This document shows, in pieces, positions 8,571 through 16,803 of a DNA stretch of 64,000 nt. The notes beneath the pieces were generated by a model. That model did no database searches. It saw only the letters and a list, made by a program, of their open reading frames with translations, and was not told where the DNA came from. Source of the DNA: Pseudomonas ovata (GTDB lineage: Bacteria; Pseudomonadota; Gammaproteobacteria; Pseudomonadales; Pseudomonadaceae). Position 1 is the first letter of the stretch. Each line of letters begins with the position of its first letter. A program made the translations under genes and the position numbers. The stretch spans positions 62,001 through 126,000 of the forward strand of contig NZ_QFFU01000016.1 of assembly GCF_003131185.1 (NCBI RefSeq). Reading direction: 5' to 3'.

Positions 8571-9739
8571 ACCGACGGTCGCCAACCGGCCCAGGCACTG
8601 AGCAACAGCACCGCCACAGCGGCCCCTAAAGCCACCTTGAAGCCGGCCTGGGCACCTTCGGCATCCACCACCTGCCCGGCCAACACGGCCCCCAGGGCAA
8701 CGCCGGCATTCAGGCCGGCCAGCAGCCAGGTCATGCCCTCGGTAAGCTGGTGCTCGGGCACGCTACGCTCAACCTGTGACACCGCTACGATCAGGGTCGG
8801 GGCAAAGCACAACCCGGCCACGAAGACTGCGGCGGCCAGCGTCCATAGGTTGAACACCCACAGCAGCGGCAGTGTGGTGGCGGCGGTGGCCAGCCCACCC
8901 AGTACCAGCAATCGGTGCAAGGGTATCTGCCATTGCACGGCACCGAACAGCAGACCGGCCAGGCAGGCGCCCAGCGCATAGGCCGACAGCACCAGCGAAG
9001 CACCGGCCGGTTGCCCGGCGTGCTCGGCAAACGCCACGCTGCCGATGTCCACGGTGCCGACGATGACGCCCATGGCGACCGTCAACAGCGCCAGGCGTCG
9101 CACGCAGGCCAGGCGCAAGACCGACCGCGTGCCGGACGCCGGGGCAGTAACAGCCGGTTGCGTGGCACGCTGGCACACCAGCCAGCCTGTGCCGATGGCC
9201 AGTAACACTGCCGCCGCCAGCGGACCGGCCTGGGCAAAGGTCATGACACTCAAGCCTACGGCCAGCGGCGGTCCGGCGATAAAGCTCATTTCATCGAGTA
9301 CCGTTTCCAGCGCATACGCCGTTTGCAGGCGCTGTTGCCCACGAAGCAGCGTCGTCCAGCGCGCACGCACCATGGCTGGCAGGCTGGGCATGAACCCGGT
9401 CAGCCAGGCGCCAAGGAACAGCGTCCAGTCAGGCGCCGGCCACCAGGTCGCCAGCAACAGGATCGCCACGCCCGTCACGCTGATCATGGTGGCCACCGGC
9501 AAGACGCGATCTTGCCCAAGCCGGTCGACCCCTTTTGAAATCTGCGGCGACAGCAGTGCGTAGGTCAGCACGAAGGTGCCTGATACCGCCCCGGCCAGCG
9601 TATAACTGCCGCGCAACTGAGCCAGCAAGGTAATGATGCCGATCCCCATCATCGGCAAGGCCAGCCGGCCAATCAGGCCGGCAACGATAAAAGCTTTGGC
9701 GCCAGGCACCTCGAACAGTGCTCGATAAGGGTTGGCCAT
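8498..9739 (-). CDS. MFS transporter, likely efflux pump controlled by the divergent TetR
   Basis: 413-aa major-facilitator protein with about 12 hydrophobic helices. The start ATG at 9739 has GGAG 8 bases upstream; a longer reading frame to 9823 would put the start inside the operator region. The sequence has an A-like loop after TM2 (SKGVDRLGQDRVLP). Divergent orientation to a TetR regulator with palindromic sites between them suggests a repressed drug or metabolite exporter. The substrate cannot be told from sequence. The 3' end overlaps the convergent DUF3325 gene by 73 bases. Confidence 0.8.
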   Translation of the reverse strand: MANPYRALFEVPGAKAFIVAGLIGRLALPMMGIGIITLLAQLRGSYTLAGAVSGTFVLTYALLSPQISKGVDRLGQDRVLPVATMISVTGVAILLLATWWPAPDWTLFLGAWLTGFMPSLPAMVRARWTTLLRGQQRLQTAYALETVLDEMSFIAGPPLAVGLSVMTFAQAGPLAAAVLLAIGTGWLVCQRATQPAVTAPASGTRSVLRLACVRRLALLTVAMGVIVGTVDIGSVAFAEHAGQPAGASLVLSAYALGACLAGLLFGAVQWQIPLHRLLVLGGLATAATTLPLLWVFNLWTLAAAVFVAGLCFAPTLIVAVSQVERSVPEHQLTEGMTWLLAGLNAGVALGAVLAGQVVDAEGAQAGFKVALGAAVAVLLLSAWAGWRPSVQTSAITPSTGQPAPASHTDSRGA

Positions 9740-9789
9740 GTGACTCTCCAGAACAGGCGCTTGCCAGAATGGCGCAGGGCGCGAACAAT

Positions 9790-9860
9790 ACATACGTCTC
9801 GTATGTATAAACCGTACATTCATACGGACCGTATGTAAATATACATACGTAATGTATGTA
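9790..9860. promoter_or_regulatory. Three palindromic TetR-type operators between MFS and TetR genes
   Basis: Three copies of a CATAC-N5-GTATG palindrome: ACATACG-TCT-CGTATGT (9790-9806), CATACGG-A-CCGTATG (9821-9835) and TACATAC-GTAAT-GTATGTA (9842-9860). Centres are 30 and 23 bases apart. The third ends at the ribosome-binding site of the TetR gene, the first about 50 bases from the MFS start. This fits a regulator repressing both itself and the transporter. Confidence 0.75.
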
Positions 9861-9871
9861 AGGAGAGCCCG

Positions 9872-10462
9872 ATGGTTCGTCGCACCCGCGCCGATATGGA
9901 ACAGACGCGTAACACCTTGCTGGACACCGCCCGCCAGGTCTTTGCAGAGCGCGGCTATGCCGACACGTCAATGGATGATCTGACCGCACAGGCCGGCCTG
10001 ACCCGTGGGGCGCTGTATCACCACTTCACCGACAAGAAAGGCCTGCTGGCGGCCGTAGTCGAGCAGATCGACGCCGAAATGGATACGCGGCTACAAGCCG
10101 TTTCCGATGCTCATGACGGGACCTGGCAGGGTCTGCGCGAGCGTTGCCGCAGCTACCTGCACATGGCACTGGAACCCGAGATCCAGCGCATCGTGCTGCG
10201 CGATGCCCGTGCGGTACTGGGCATGGCATCGCCACAGGCGCAACGTCATTGCATTGGCTCGTTGCAGGCGCTGATCGAGCGCTTGATCGAACAAGGCACC
10301 GTCACACCTGCCGACCCGCAGGCGCTGGCACGGCTGCTCTATGGCAGCCTGACCGAGGCGGCGTTCTGGATTGCCGAGGCCGATGAAGGCCAGGTCCGAC
10401 TCAACCATGCCCTGGCGGCAGCGGATGTGCTATTGCGTGGATTGCAGGTCACATATGACTGA
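9872..10462 (+). CDS. TetR/AcrR-family transcriptional repressor
   Basis: 196-aa regulator. The N-terminal helix-turn-helix is typical (TRNTLLDTARQVFAERGYAD, then MDDLTAQAGLTRGALYHHF at about 31-49), and the C-terminal ligand-binding domain resembles the AcrR subgroup. AGGAG precedes the ATG. It is divergent from the MFS gene with three matching palindromes between, so autoregulation and efflux control are likely. The inducer is unknown. Confidence 0.88.
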   Translation: MVRRTRADMEQTRNTLLDTARQVFAERGYADTSMDDLTAQAGLTRGALYHHFTDKKGLLAAVVEQIDAEMDTRLQAVSDAHDGTWQGLRERCRSYLHMALEPEIQRIVLRDARAVLGMASPQAQRHCIGSLQALIERLIEQGTVTPADPQALARLLYGSLTEAAFWIAEADEGQVRLNHALAAADVLLRGLQVTYD

Positions 10463-10975
10463 GCCGATGGGAAGCATCGACACGGTGCACTCGGCCTCTT
10501 TGTGCTACATGCCGTAACACAGTATTACGGCATACCAAAAAACAGCATCATGCAGATGCCCGGGCCAGAGCGCTTGCAAGCAGTGACAGAAAGGCTGGCT
10601 CGACATTTGCTTCAGGTTATCAAGCCCCTTCTGTCCGGTGTCTGAAATGACCTGTCGACTCACCGCCATCGCTGCTATCAAGCCCTTCCCTGGGGCTGCA
10701 GGGTCGTGCGTGCGGTTGCGACAAGGCGCCAGGCGCTGTTACCTGCGGCGATCATCATCGCCGTCCCGCGTTGTCCTCAAACGTCTTCGGCCTTCAGTGG
10801 CTGCCAAGCAGAACGGTTTCTGGCAGATCGCTCACTGAAGACTCGACGAGTCTCCCTTCGCCCATAAGTCGCCTTTCTGCCCTGTGCAGGCAAGGCACCC
10901 TATTGCCGATTGATTCAGGCACAGCCTGATGCGCGCCGTTCAAGGCGTGGCCATCACTGTGCCTTGGGTACTTTT
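10463..10975. other. 0.5-kb non-coding region with several inverted repeats
   Basis: No convincing gene. Visible structures are ATGCCGTAA-N7-TTACGGCAT (10509-10533) just after the TetR gene, CGGCGAT-CATC-ATCGCCG (10746-10763), a long-range pair CTTCAGTG (10793-10800) with CACTGAAG (10833-10840) enclosing TGCCA/TGGCA, and the perfect palindrome at 10839-10853. They cluster upstream of the hydrolase-permease operon and may be its operators or a structured leader. A 66-codon reading frame at 10638-10838 lacks a good ribosome-binding site and is probably chance. Confidence 0.5.
10839..10853. promoter_or_regulatory. Perfect 15-bp palindrome upstream of the hydrolase-permease operon
   Basis: AGACTCG-A-CGAGTCT, a perfect odd-centred palindrome 122 bases before the hydrolase start. 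It could be an operator for an unlinked GntR- or LysR-type regulator. No regulator gene adjoins the operon, so the binder is unknown. Confidence 0.4.
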
Positions 10976-11662
10976 ATGACGACGCAAACCGCCGTGCTGG
11001 TGATCGACTTGCAAAAAGAGGCAGGCTTTCATCTTGAGCGCATTGATGAGGTGGTCAGCAATGCCCGCTCTGTGATTGACGCCGCTCGCCAACTGAACAT
11101 CCCGCTGTTCTACACCCGGCACGTCAATGACGCTGAAGGCCGGAACCTGGCAGGCTCGGAACCAGTGGACGAGGCAGGCCGCCCGACCTCGTATCGGGCA
11201 GGCACCCCTGCTGTGGAAATCCTCGAGGTGCTGGCGCCAGCGTCGGGCGACACGGTGATCGACAAGCATCGCTACAGCGCCTTTCATGGCACCGACCTTG
11301 ATGCAGCGCTCAAGAAGCAGAACATCAGGACGCTGGTGGTCATCGGTGTGCTGACCGACGTGTGTGTCATGACCACGGTGTTTGACGCTTACCAGCACAA
11401 CTATGAAGTGGTCGTGGTGGCTGACGCCTGCACGGCGACCACGCTGGCCGCCCACTACTCGGCGCTGCTGATCCTGACGAACTGGATCTACGGATTGAGC
11501 CTCTTTTCGAGCGCCGAGCTGCTCAAGCAATGGAGCCGGCAAGCGAGCGTGCACCTGGCCACCCAGGTCCCGGATCACTTTGCATTCCAGCCCGAGGCGT
11601 TTGTGCCGACCATCGAGCGGCTTGAAACCGCCCTCAACAGCCAACCTTCGTCCTGGAGTTGA
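10976..11662 (+). CDS. Isochorismatase-family cysteine hydrolase
   Basis: 228-aa alpha/beta hydrolase of the isochorismatase/nicotinamidase superfamily. The catalytic triad is visible: Asp11 (VIDLQ), Lys97 (IDKHRY) and Cys130 in the LTDVCV motif. I start at the ATG at 10976 (MTTQTAVLVIDLQ), where homology begins; the longer frame from 10910 adds an unrelated basic stretch. The Shine-Dalgarno is weak. The C-terminus is about 30 residues longer than minimal family members. The stop lies two bases before the start of an NCS1 permease, so hydrolase and permease probably act together on one imported amide, ureide or heterocycle. Substrate unknown; nicotinamidase, biuret or ureidoacrylate-like activities are all possible. 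Confidence 0.8.
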   Translation: MTTQTAVLVIDLQKEAGFHLERIDEVVSNARSVIDAARQLNIPLFYTRHVNDAEGRNLAGSEPVDEAGRPTSYRAGTPAVEILEVLAPASGDTVIDKHRYSAFHGTDLDAALKKQNIRTLVVIGVLTDVCVMTTVFDAYQHNYEVVVVADACTATTLAAHYSALLILTNWIYGLSLFSSAELLKQWSRQASVHLATQVPDHFAFQPEAFVPTIERLETALNSQPSSWS

Positions 11663-11664
11663 TC

Positions 11665-13020
11665 ATGCAGATCGAGAAAAGAAGCATCGACTTCATTCCG
11701 GAAAACGAACGTCTGGGCCGGCCACAATCGCTGTTCTATGTCTGGTTCGGCGCCAACATGAACATCACCACGATTGCAGCGGGCGTCTTGCCCGTCAGCC
11801 TGGGCCTGAATCTGCTGTGGAGTGCCGTATCTATCCTGCTGGGTTCGGTGATCGGTGCCCTGTTCATGGCCTCGCACTCTGCCCAGGGGCCGAAACTGGG
11901 TATCCCGCAGATGATCCAGAGCCGCGCGCAGTTCGGGGTTTACGGCGCCATATTGCCGTTGCTGTTCGTGATGCTGATCTACTTGGGCTTTTTCGTGAGT
12001 AACACCCTGCTGGCGGCCCAGGTGATGACGACGGTGAGCCCCCTCAGTCTGAACGCCAATATCTGTGTGCTGGGGGGTGTGTGCTTTGTGGTGGCGTTGT
12101 ATGGTTATCGCCTGATCCATCGTTTGCAGAAAGTGTTGTCCATTCTGTCGATCGCCGTCTTCGGGGTCGCCACATTCGTGGCACTGAACCTGCCCATTGC
12201 TGCTCAAGCCTGGTCGTTGCAGGGTTTCTCGCTGCCAGCCTTTCTGGCATCGGTCAGCATTGCGGTGACCTGGCAGTTGTCCTACGCGCCTTATGTGGCC
12301 GACTACTCACGCTACCTGCCTACGGCCACCTCAACCAAACAGGTGTTCTGGTACAGCTATCTGGGGACCGTCACAGGCGGCACCTGGATGATGGTGCTGG
12401 GCGCTGTCCTGTCGGTCTCGATAAGCGGTCTGGCTGACAATATCGGCCTGCACCTGAGTGGCCTGTTCGGCAGCGCCGGCTTGCTGGTGTGCCTGTTTCT
12501 GATCTACGGCCAGATAGCCATCAACGTGTTCAACCTGTATGGCGCATTCATGTCCACGGTCACCGTGCTGGAGCCTTGCCTGAACCTGAAAGTGACGCCT
12601 TCGGTGCGCACCGCCTTCATGTTGGTCATCTGTGCGCTGGCCACAGGGTTGTGCACCCTGGCCAAGGAGGGATTCATCCAGTTCTTCCTGAACTTCATTT
12701 TCTTCATGAGTTACTTCCTGATCCCATGGACCGCCATCAACCTGGTGGACTACTACGTGATCCGCAAGGGCGAGTACCGGATCGCCGACATCTTCGATCC
12801 ACGGGGCATCTATGGCCGTATCAATAAGAAAGCGATCGGGATCTTTCTGGCAACCATTGCGCTTGAAGTGCCTTTCATGAACACGGCCTTGTACGTGGGG
12901 CCTGTGCCTGCCCTTCTGGAGGGCATTGATCTTTCATGGCTGGCAGGGCTGATATTTCCGGCACTGGCGTATTACGTGCTGATGCGCACGCCCACAAACG
13001 TCAAGGCCGCAACGACCTGA
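11665..13020 (+). CDS. NCS1-family permease (purine-cytosine permease type)
   Basis: 451-aa polytopic importer of the nucleobase:cation symporter-1 family, about 12 helices. The N-terminal IPENERLGRPQSLFYVWFGANM stretch and the following GPKLGIPQMIQSRAQFG motif are typical of cytosine/purine permeases. The start ATG at 11665 has GGAG 6 bases upstream inside the end of the hydrolase gene, indicating a two-gene operon. The substrate is probably a heterocycle or ureide handled by the upstream hydrolase. A very strong hairpin follows. Confidence 0.85.
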   Translation: MQIEKRSIDFIPENERLGRPQSLFYVWFGANMNITTIAAGVLPVSLGLNLLWSAVSILLGSVIGALFMASHSAQGPKLGIPQMIQSRAQFGVYGAILPLLFVMLIYLGFFVSNTLLAAQVMTTVSPLSLNANICVLGGVCFVVALYGYRLIHRLQKVLSILSIAVFGVATFVALNLPIAAQAWSLQGFSLPAFLASVSIAVTWQLSYAPYVADYSRYLPTATSTKQVFWYSYLGTVTGGTWMMVLGAVLSVSISGLADNIGLHLSGLFGSAGLLVCLFLIYGQIAINVFNLYGAFMSTVTVLEPCLNLKVTPSVRTAFMLVICALATGLCTLAKEGFIQFFLNFIFFMSYFLIPWTAINLVDYYVIRKGEYRIADIFDPRGIYGRINKKAIGIFLATIALEVPFMNTALYVGPVPALLEGIDLSWLAGLIFPALAYYVLMRTPTNVKAATT

Positions 13021-13058
13021 TCCTTCGTTGCGCCAGGCGTGGCATCGACACTGCCTGA

Positions 13059-13094
13059 CGAGCGCACAAGGCCTGACCAGGCCTTGTGCGCTCG
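13059..13094. terminator. Very stable hairpin ending the permease operon
   Basis: Two 17-base arms (13059-13075 and 13078-13094) pair perfectly around a 2-base AC spacer, starting at CGAGCGCACAAGG. There is no following T-tract, so it may protect the 3' end or act with Rho rather than terminate by itself. It separates the permease from tusD. Confidence 0.55.
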
Positions 13095-13157
13095 TGATTC
13101 ACCACACTCGCCTGTGAATTCTTTATCATTGCGGCTGTTTCGCTGAACGAGCCGCTC

Positions 13158-13550
13158 ATGAAATTCGCCATTTGCCTGTTATCTGCGCCTCATGCGCCTT
13201 CGTCCCGACGCGCCTTGCGATTTGCCCAGGCAGTGCTGGCCGGCGGGCATGAGATCGTGCGCCTGTTCTTTTACCAGGATGGCGTACACAGTGCGTCGCA
13301 CAGTGTCGTCACGCCTCAGGACGAGCAGGACCTGCCGGCGCAGTGGCGTGCATTCATCACCGAACAGGGCCTGGATGGCGTGGTGTGCATTGCCGCCGCC
13401 TTGCGCCGGGGCGTGCTCAATGCCGAAGAATCGGCGCGCTACCAGCGTGATGCCGCCAGTTTGCAGGCGCCGTGGGAACTGTCCGGCCTGGGTCAGTTGC
13501 ACGATGCGACGCAGAGCGCTGATCGGGTGATCTGCTTTGGAGGACCTTAA
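13158..13550 (+). CDS. tusD: Sulfurtransferase subunit TusD
   Basis: 130-aa DsrE-family protein, the sulfur-carrying subunit of the TusBCD complex. It takes persulfide sulfur from TusA and passes it to TusE for 2-thiolation of U34 in Lys, Glu and Gln tRNAs by MnmA, whose gene is also in this window. The N-terminus (MKFAICLLSAPHAPSSRRALRFA) and the GVVCIAAALRRGV segment carrying the likely active Cys (about 77) match the family. First gene of the tusDCBE-ybiB operon. Confidence 0.9.
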   Translation: MKFAICLLSAPHAPSSRRALRFAQAVLAGGHEIVRLFFYQDGVHSASHSVVTPQDEQDLPAQWRAFITEQGLDGVVCIAAALRRGVLNAEESARYQRDAASLQAPWELSGLGQLHDATQSADRVICFGGP

Positions 13551-13551
13551 G

Positions 13552-13911
13552 ATGAGTAAATCCCTGTTGATTGTCAGCCGTCAGGCGCCCTGGTCCGGCC
13601 CTGGTGCCCGTGAGGCACTGGATATCGTGCTGGCCGGCGGCGCCTTCGATTTGCCGGTGGGTCTGCTGTTTCTCGACGATGGCGTGTTCCAGTTGCAGGC
13701 CGGCCAGGCCGCGGCGGTGCAGCAAAAGGATGTGACGGCCAACCTCAAGGCCTTGCCGATGTTCGGCGTCGACGAGCTGTATGCCTGCGGCCATAGCCTG
13801 CAACAACGCGCCATCGCCACCGACGCGCTGGATGAAGGCCTCCAGGTCCTGGCCTGCGGTGCTGACATCGCCGCACTTTTTGACCGTTACGACCAGGTGA
13901 TCACGATCTGA
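13552..13911 (+). CDS. tusC: Sulfurtransferase complex subunit TusC
   Basis: 119-aa DsrF-family subunit of the cytoplasmic TusBCD sulfur relay. I chose the ATG at 13552, with GGAGG 10 bases upstream (13538-13542), one base after the tusD stop; the frame extends a few codons further upstream without a better site. The sequence (SLLIVSRQAPWSGPGAREALD...) matches the family. It probably has a structural role in the heterohexamer. Confidence 0.9.
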   Translation: MSKSLLIVSRQAPWSGPGAREALDIVLAGGAFDLPVGLLFLDDGVFQLQAGQAAAVQQKDVTANLKALPMFGVDELYACGHSLQQRAIATDALDEGLQVLACGADIAALFDRYDQVITI

Positions 13912-14195
13912 TGGCGACCTTGCACGTTGTTTCCCACTCCCCGTTCACCGATACCCGCCTGGACAGCTGTCTGCGGATACTGGGTGCGGATGACGCCATA
14001 CTGCTGTGCGGCGATGCGACCTACGCGCTGCGCCGTGAAGACCCGGCCCTGGCGGCACTGGGCGAGCGCGTGTTCGTGCTGGACGAAGACGCCCAGGCCC
14101 GGGGCCTGATGCTGCCGGCTGAAACAGGCGTGGTGGACTATCCCGGCTTTGTCGAGCTTTGCGTGCGTTTTGACAGAGTGAACACCTGGTCATGA
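13911..14195 (+). CDS. tusB: Sulfurtransferase complex subunit TusB
   Basis: 94-aa DsrH-family protein, smallest subunit of TusBCD. The start overlaps the tusC stop (TGATG), and its own stop overlaps the tusE start, so the operon is translationally coupled. The sequence (LHVVSHSPFTDTRLDSCLRI, GDATYAL) fits TusB. Confidence 0.88.
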   Translation: MATLHVVSHSPFTDTRLDSCLRILGADDAILLCGDATYALRREDPALAALGERVFVLDEDAQARGLMLPAETGVVDYPGFVELCVRFDRVNTWS

Positions 14196-14527
14196 CCGAT
14201 CTGATCGTTGCAGACCGTACTGTCGCTCTGGACCAGGATGGCTTTCTGGCGGACCTCAACGACTGGTCGCTGGACGTAGCCCGGGCGCTGGCCGTCGAGG
14301 AAGGCATCGACTTCGGCCCCGAGCATGAAGAGGTGCTGTTGGTGCTGCGCGCGTTCTACGCCGAGTTCCAGCTGTCACCGGCCACCCGCCCCTTGATCAA
14401 GTACACGGCCCTCAAGCTGGGCCCGGAAAAAGGCAACAGCCCGCACCTCAACCGCCTGTTCAACGGGCGGCCCGCCAAACTGGCGGCCCGCCTGGCAGGC
14501 CTGCCCAAACCGACGAATTGCATATGA
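14192..14527 (+). CDS. tusE: Sulfur acceptor TusE (DsrC family)
   Basis: 111-aa DsrC-like protein that accepts sulfur from TusD and delivers it to MnmA-tRNA. The essential cysteine is the penultimate residue (PKPTNCI at the C-terminus), as in E. coli TusE. Start and stop both overlap neighbours by 4 bases (ATGA). Confidence 0.92.
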   Translation: MTDLIVADRTVALDQDGFLADLNDWSLDVARALAVEEGIDFGPEHEEVLLVLRAFYAEFQLSPATRPLIKYTALKLGPEKGNSPHLNRLFNGRPAKLAARLAGLPKPTNCI

Positions 14528-15525
14528 CCGACTACAGCCCACTGGTGACCGAAACCCCGGCCGAACACCCGTTCGCCCAATTTGTGCGCATCCTTGGCAA
14601 AGGCAAGCGCGGTGCCCGCGGCCTGAGCCGTGAAGAAGCCCGGCAGGCGATGGGCATGCTGCTTGACGAACAGGTCGAGGACACCCAGCTGGGCGCGTTC
14701 CTGATGCTGCTTCGACACAAGGAAGAAAGCCCCGAAGAGCTGGCCGGCTTTACCGAAGCGTTGCGCGAGCGCCTGGATGCACCGGCCATCGAGGTCGATA
14801 TCGACTGGCCCAGCTATGCCGGCAAGAAGCGTCACCTGCCGTGGTTTCTGCTGGCCGCCAAGTGCCTGGCCAACAACGGCGTGCGCGTGCTGTTGCACGG
14901 CGGCGGCGCGCACACCGCCGGCCGCTTGTACACCGAGCAGTTGCTCGGTGTGTTGAATATCCCGCTGTGCCGCAGCTGGACGGCGGTGGGCAGCGCCCTG
15001 CAAGCGCGTCAGTTGGCGTTCATTCCGCTGGCCGACTGGGCGCCGCAGTTGCAGCGCATGATCGACCTGCGCAATACGCTGGGGCTGCGCTCGCCGATCC
15101 ACTCCCTGGCCCGGGTGCTCAACCCGCTCAAGGCACGCTGCGGCTTGCAGAGCATCTTTCACCCCGGCTACCAGAGCGTGCATCGCGAGGCCAGCCGTCT
15201 GTTGGGCGATCATGCCATTGTGGTCAAGGGTGATGGCGGGGAAATCGAGGTCAACCCCGACACGATCAGCCATTTGTACGGCACCACGGCCGGCCAGGAC
15301 TGGGATGAAGAATGGCCGGCCCTGGCCGAGCGTCGGCACGTCAAGCCGGCCAGCCTGGAACCGGCGCATCTGGTGGCTTTCTGGCGTGGCGAGGTCGAAG
15401 ACAGCTACGGCCAGTTGGCCTTGCTGTCGACCATTGCCCTGGCCCTGCGTGGCCTGGGGGTCGAGCGTGAGGCCGCCTTCGAGCAGGCCCGGCAGTTCTG
15501 GGACAACCGTGACCGGTCGCTGTGA
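14524..15525 (+). CDS. ybiB: TrpD2/YbiB-family protein (anthranilate phosphoribosyltransferase-like)
   Basis: 333-aa protein with the fold of anthranilate phosphoribosyltransferase, starting at the ATG overlapping the tusE stop. The glycosyl-transferase N-terminal helical domain (SREEARQAMGMLLDEQVED) and a Gly-rich loop (LLHGGGAHTAGR) are visible, but the canonical PRPP-binding GTGGD motif of TrpD is not. Known TrpD2/YbiB proteins lack enzyme activity and bind nucleic acid. Coupling to tusE hints at a link with tRNA sulfuration, which is inference. Confidence 0.82.
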   Translation: MTDYSPLVTETPAEHPFAQFVRILGKGKRGARGLSREEARQAMGMLLDEQVEDTQLGAFLMLLRHKEESPEELAGFTEALRERLDAPAIEVDIDWPSYAGKKRHLPWFLLAAKCLANNGVRVLLHGGGAHTAGRLYTEQLLGVLNIPLCRSWTAVGSALQARQLAFIPLADWAPQLQRMIDLRNTLGLRSPIHSLARVLNPLKARCGLQSIFHPGYQSVHREASRLLGDHAIVVKGDGGEIEVNPDTISHLYGTTAGQDWDEEWPALAERRHVKPASLEPAHLVAFWRGEVEDSYGQLALLSTIALALRGLGVEREAAFEQARQFWDNRDRSL

Positions 15526-15628
15526 CCCATCGTGTTATTCGATGATTAACGGCGGCTATTTGCGCTTTTAGTTCGAACCTGTGTCGATAGACTGGCTCCA
15601 ATGTTCACTTACAGACAGGGAGCCAATC

Positions 15629-16630
15629 ATGGGCCTGCTCATCGACGGACGCTGGCATGACCAGTGGTATGAAAGCAGCAAGGACGGCGCCTTCCAGCGC
15701 GAGAATGCCCAGCGTCGCAGCTGGATCACCCAGGACGGCGCACCCGGCCCCAGCGGCGATGGCGGCTTCAAGGCCGAGGCCGGGCGTTATCATTTGTATG
15801 TCTCGCTGGCCTGCCCGTGGGCGCACCGCACCCTGATCGTGCGCCAGCTCAAGGGCCTGGAAGCGTTGATCGATGTGTCGGTGGTCAGCTGGCTGATGCT
15901 GGAAAGCGGCTGGACCTTCGACAAGGCCACCGGCTCCAGCGGCGATGCGCTGGATAATCTGGACTTTCTGCACCAGCGCTACACCGAGGATGACCCGCAG
16001 TACACCGGACGGGTGACCGTGCCGCTGTTGTGGGACAAACAGCTCAAGCGCATCGTCAGCAACGAGTCGGCGGAGATCATCCGCATGTTCAACTCGGCCT
16101 TCAACGACCTGACCGGCAACCACCTGGACCTGTATCCCGAGCCGTTGCGTGGTGAGATCGACGCGCTCAACGAGCAGATCTATCCGGCCGTCAACAATGG
16201 CGTGTACCGCGCAGGCTTTGCCACGTCACAAAGCGCTTACGAACAGGCGTTCGATGAGGTGTTTGCCAAGCTTGATGAACTGGAGTGCCTGCTGGGCGAG
16301 AAGCGCTATCTGGTCGGCGACTACCTGACCGAGGCGGATGTACGGTTGTTCACTACGCTGGTGCGCTTTGATGCCGTGTACCACGGGCATTTCAAGTGCA
16401 ACCTGCGACGCCTGAGCAACTACCCGAACCTCAGCCACTGGCTGCGCGAGCTGTACCAGTGGCCGGGCGTGGCGCAGACCGTGGACTTCCAGCACATCAA
16501 GCACCACTACTACGCCAGCCACCGCACCATCAACCCCACCGGCATCGTGCCCAAGGGGCCGAAGCAGGATTTTGCAGTGGCGCATGACCGGGAGCGATTG
16601 CCAGGCCAAGGCATCTGGCAGGACGCCTGA
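15629..16630 (+). CDS. yqjG: Glutathionyl-hydroquinone reductase (Xi-class GST)
   Basis: 333-aa glutathione S-transferase-like reductase. It removes glutathione from glutathionyl-hydroquinones using catalytic Cys62 in the CPWAHR motif. I chose the ATG at 15629 (MGLLIDGRWHDQWY) behind AGGGAG; an earlier in-frame ATG at 15581 has no site. The C-terminal helical domain (YLVGDYLTEADVRLFTTLVRF) and the terminal NPTGIVPKGP motif are typical of Xi-class enzymes. A single-gene unit with REP sequences behind it. Confidence 0.9.
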   Translation: MGLLIDGRWHDQWYESSKDGAFQRENAQRRSWITQDGAPGPSGDGGFKAEAGRYHLYVSLACPWAHRTLIVRQLKGLEALIDVSVVSWLMLESGWTFDKATGSSGDALDNLDFLHQRYTEDDPQYTGRVTVPLLWDKQLKRIVSNESAEIIRMFNSAFNDLTGNHLDLYPEPLRGEIDALNEQIYPAVNNGVYRAGFATSQSAYEQAFDEVFAKLDELECLLGEKRYLVGDYLTEADVRLFTTLVRFDAVYHGHFKCNLRRLSNYPNLSHWLRELYQWPGVAQTVDFQHIKHHYYASHRTINPTGIVPKGPKQDFAVAHDRERLPGQGIWQDA

Positions 16631-16646
16631 TCTTTATTGGCCTTCG

Positions 16647-16797
16647 GTAGGAGCGCGCTTGCCCGCGACCGGCTGCGTTAGCAGCCGTAAATTTGTGGCG
16701 TTTCGCAGATTTTGAATGTGTTCACAACCGCAAATTTGTGGCGTTTCGCAGATTTTGCGAGCGCTACGCACTCGGTCGCGGGCAAGCGCGCTCCTAC
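16647..16797. repeat. Inverted REP pair enclosing a 26-bp tandem duplication
   Basis: A 22-base REP unit beginning GTAGGAGCGCGCTTGCC (16647-16668) recurs exactly as its reverse complement at 16776-16797. Between them a 26-base block starting AAATTTGTGGCG occurs twice in direct orientation (16689-16714 and 16732-16757). This is a pseudomonad REP doublet of the kind mobilised by RAYT transposases; it lies between the convergent yqjG and cysG and may shield transcript ends. Confidence 0.85.
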
Positions 16798-16803
16798 GGG
16801 GGG

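Noticed and set aside
10638-10838. 66-codon frame in the hydrolase leader
   Set aside because: No good start context, basic random-looking composition, overlaps the inverted repeats.
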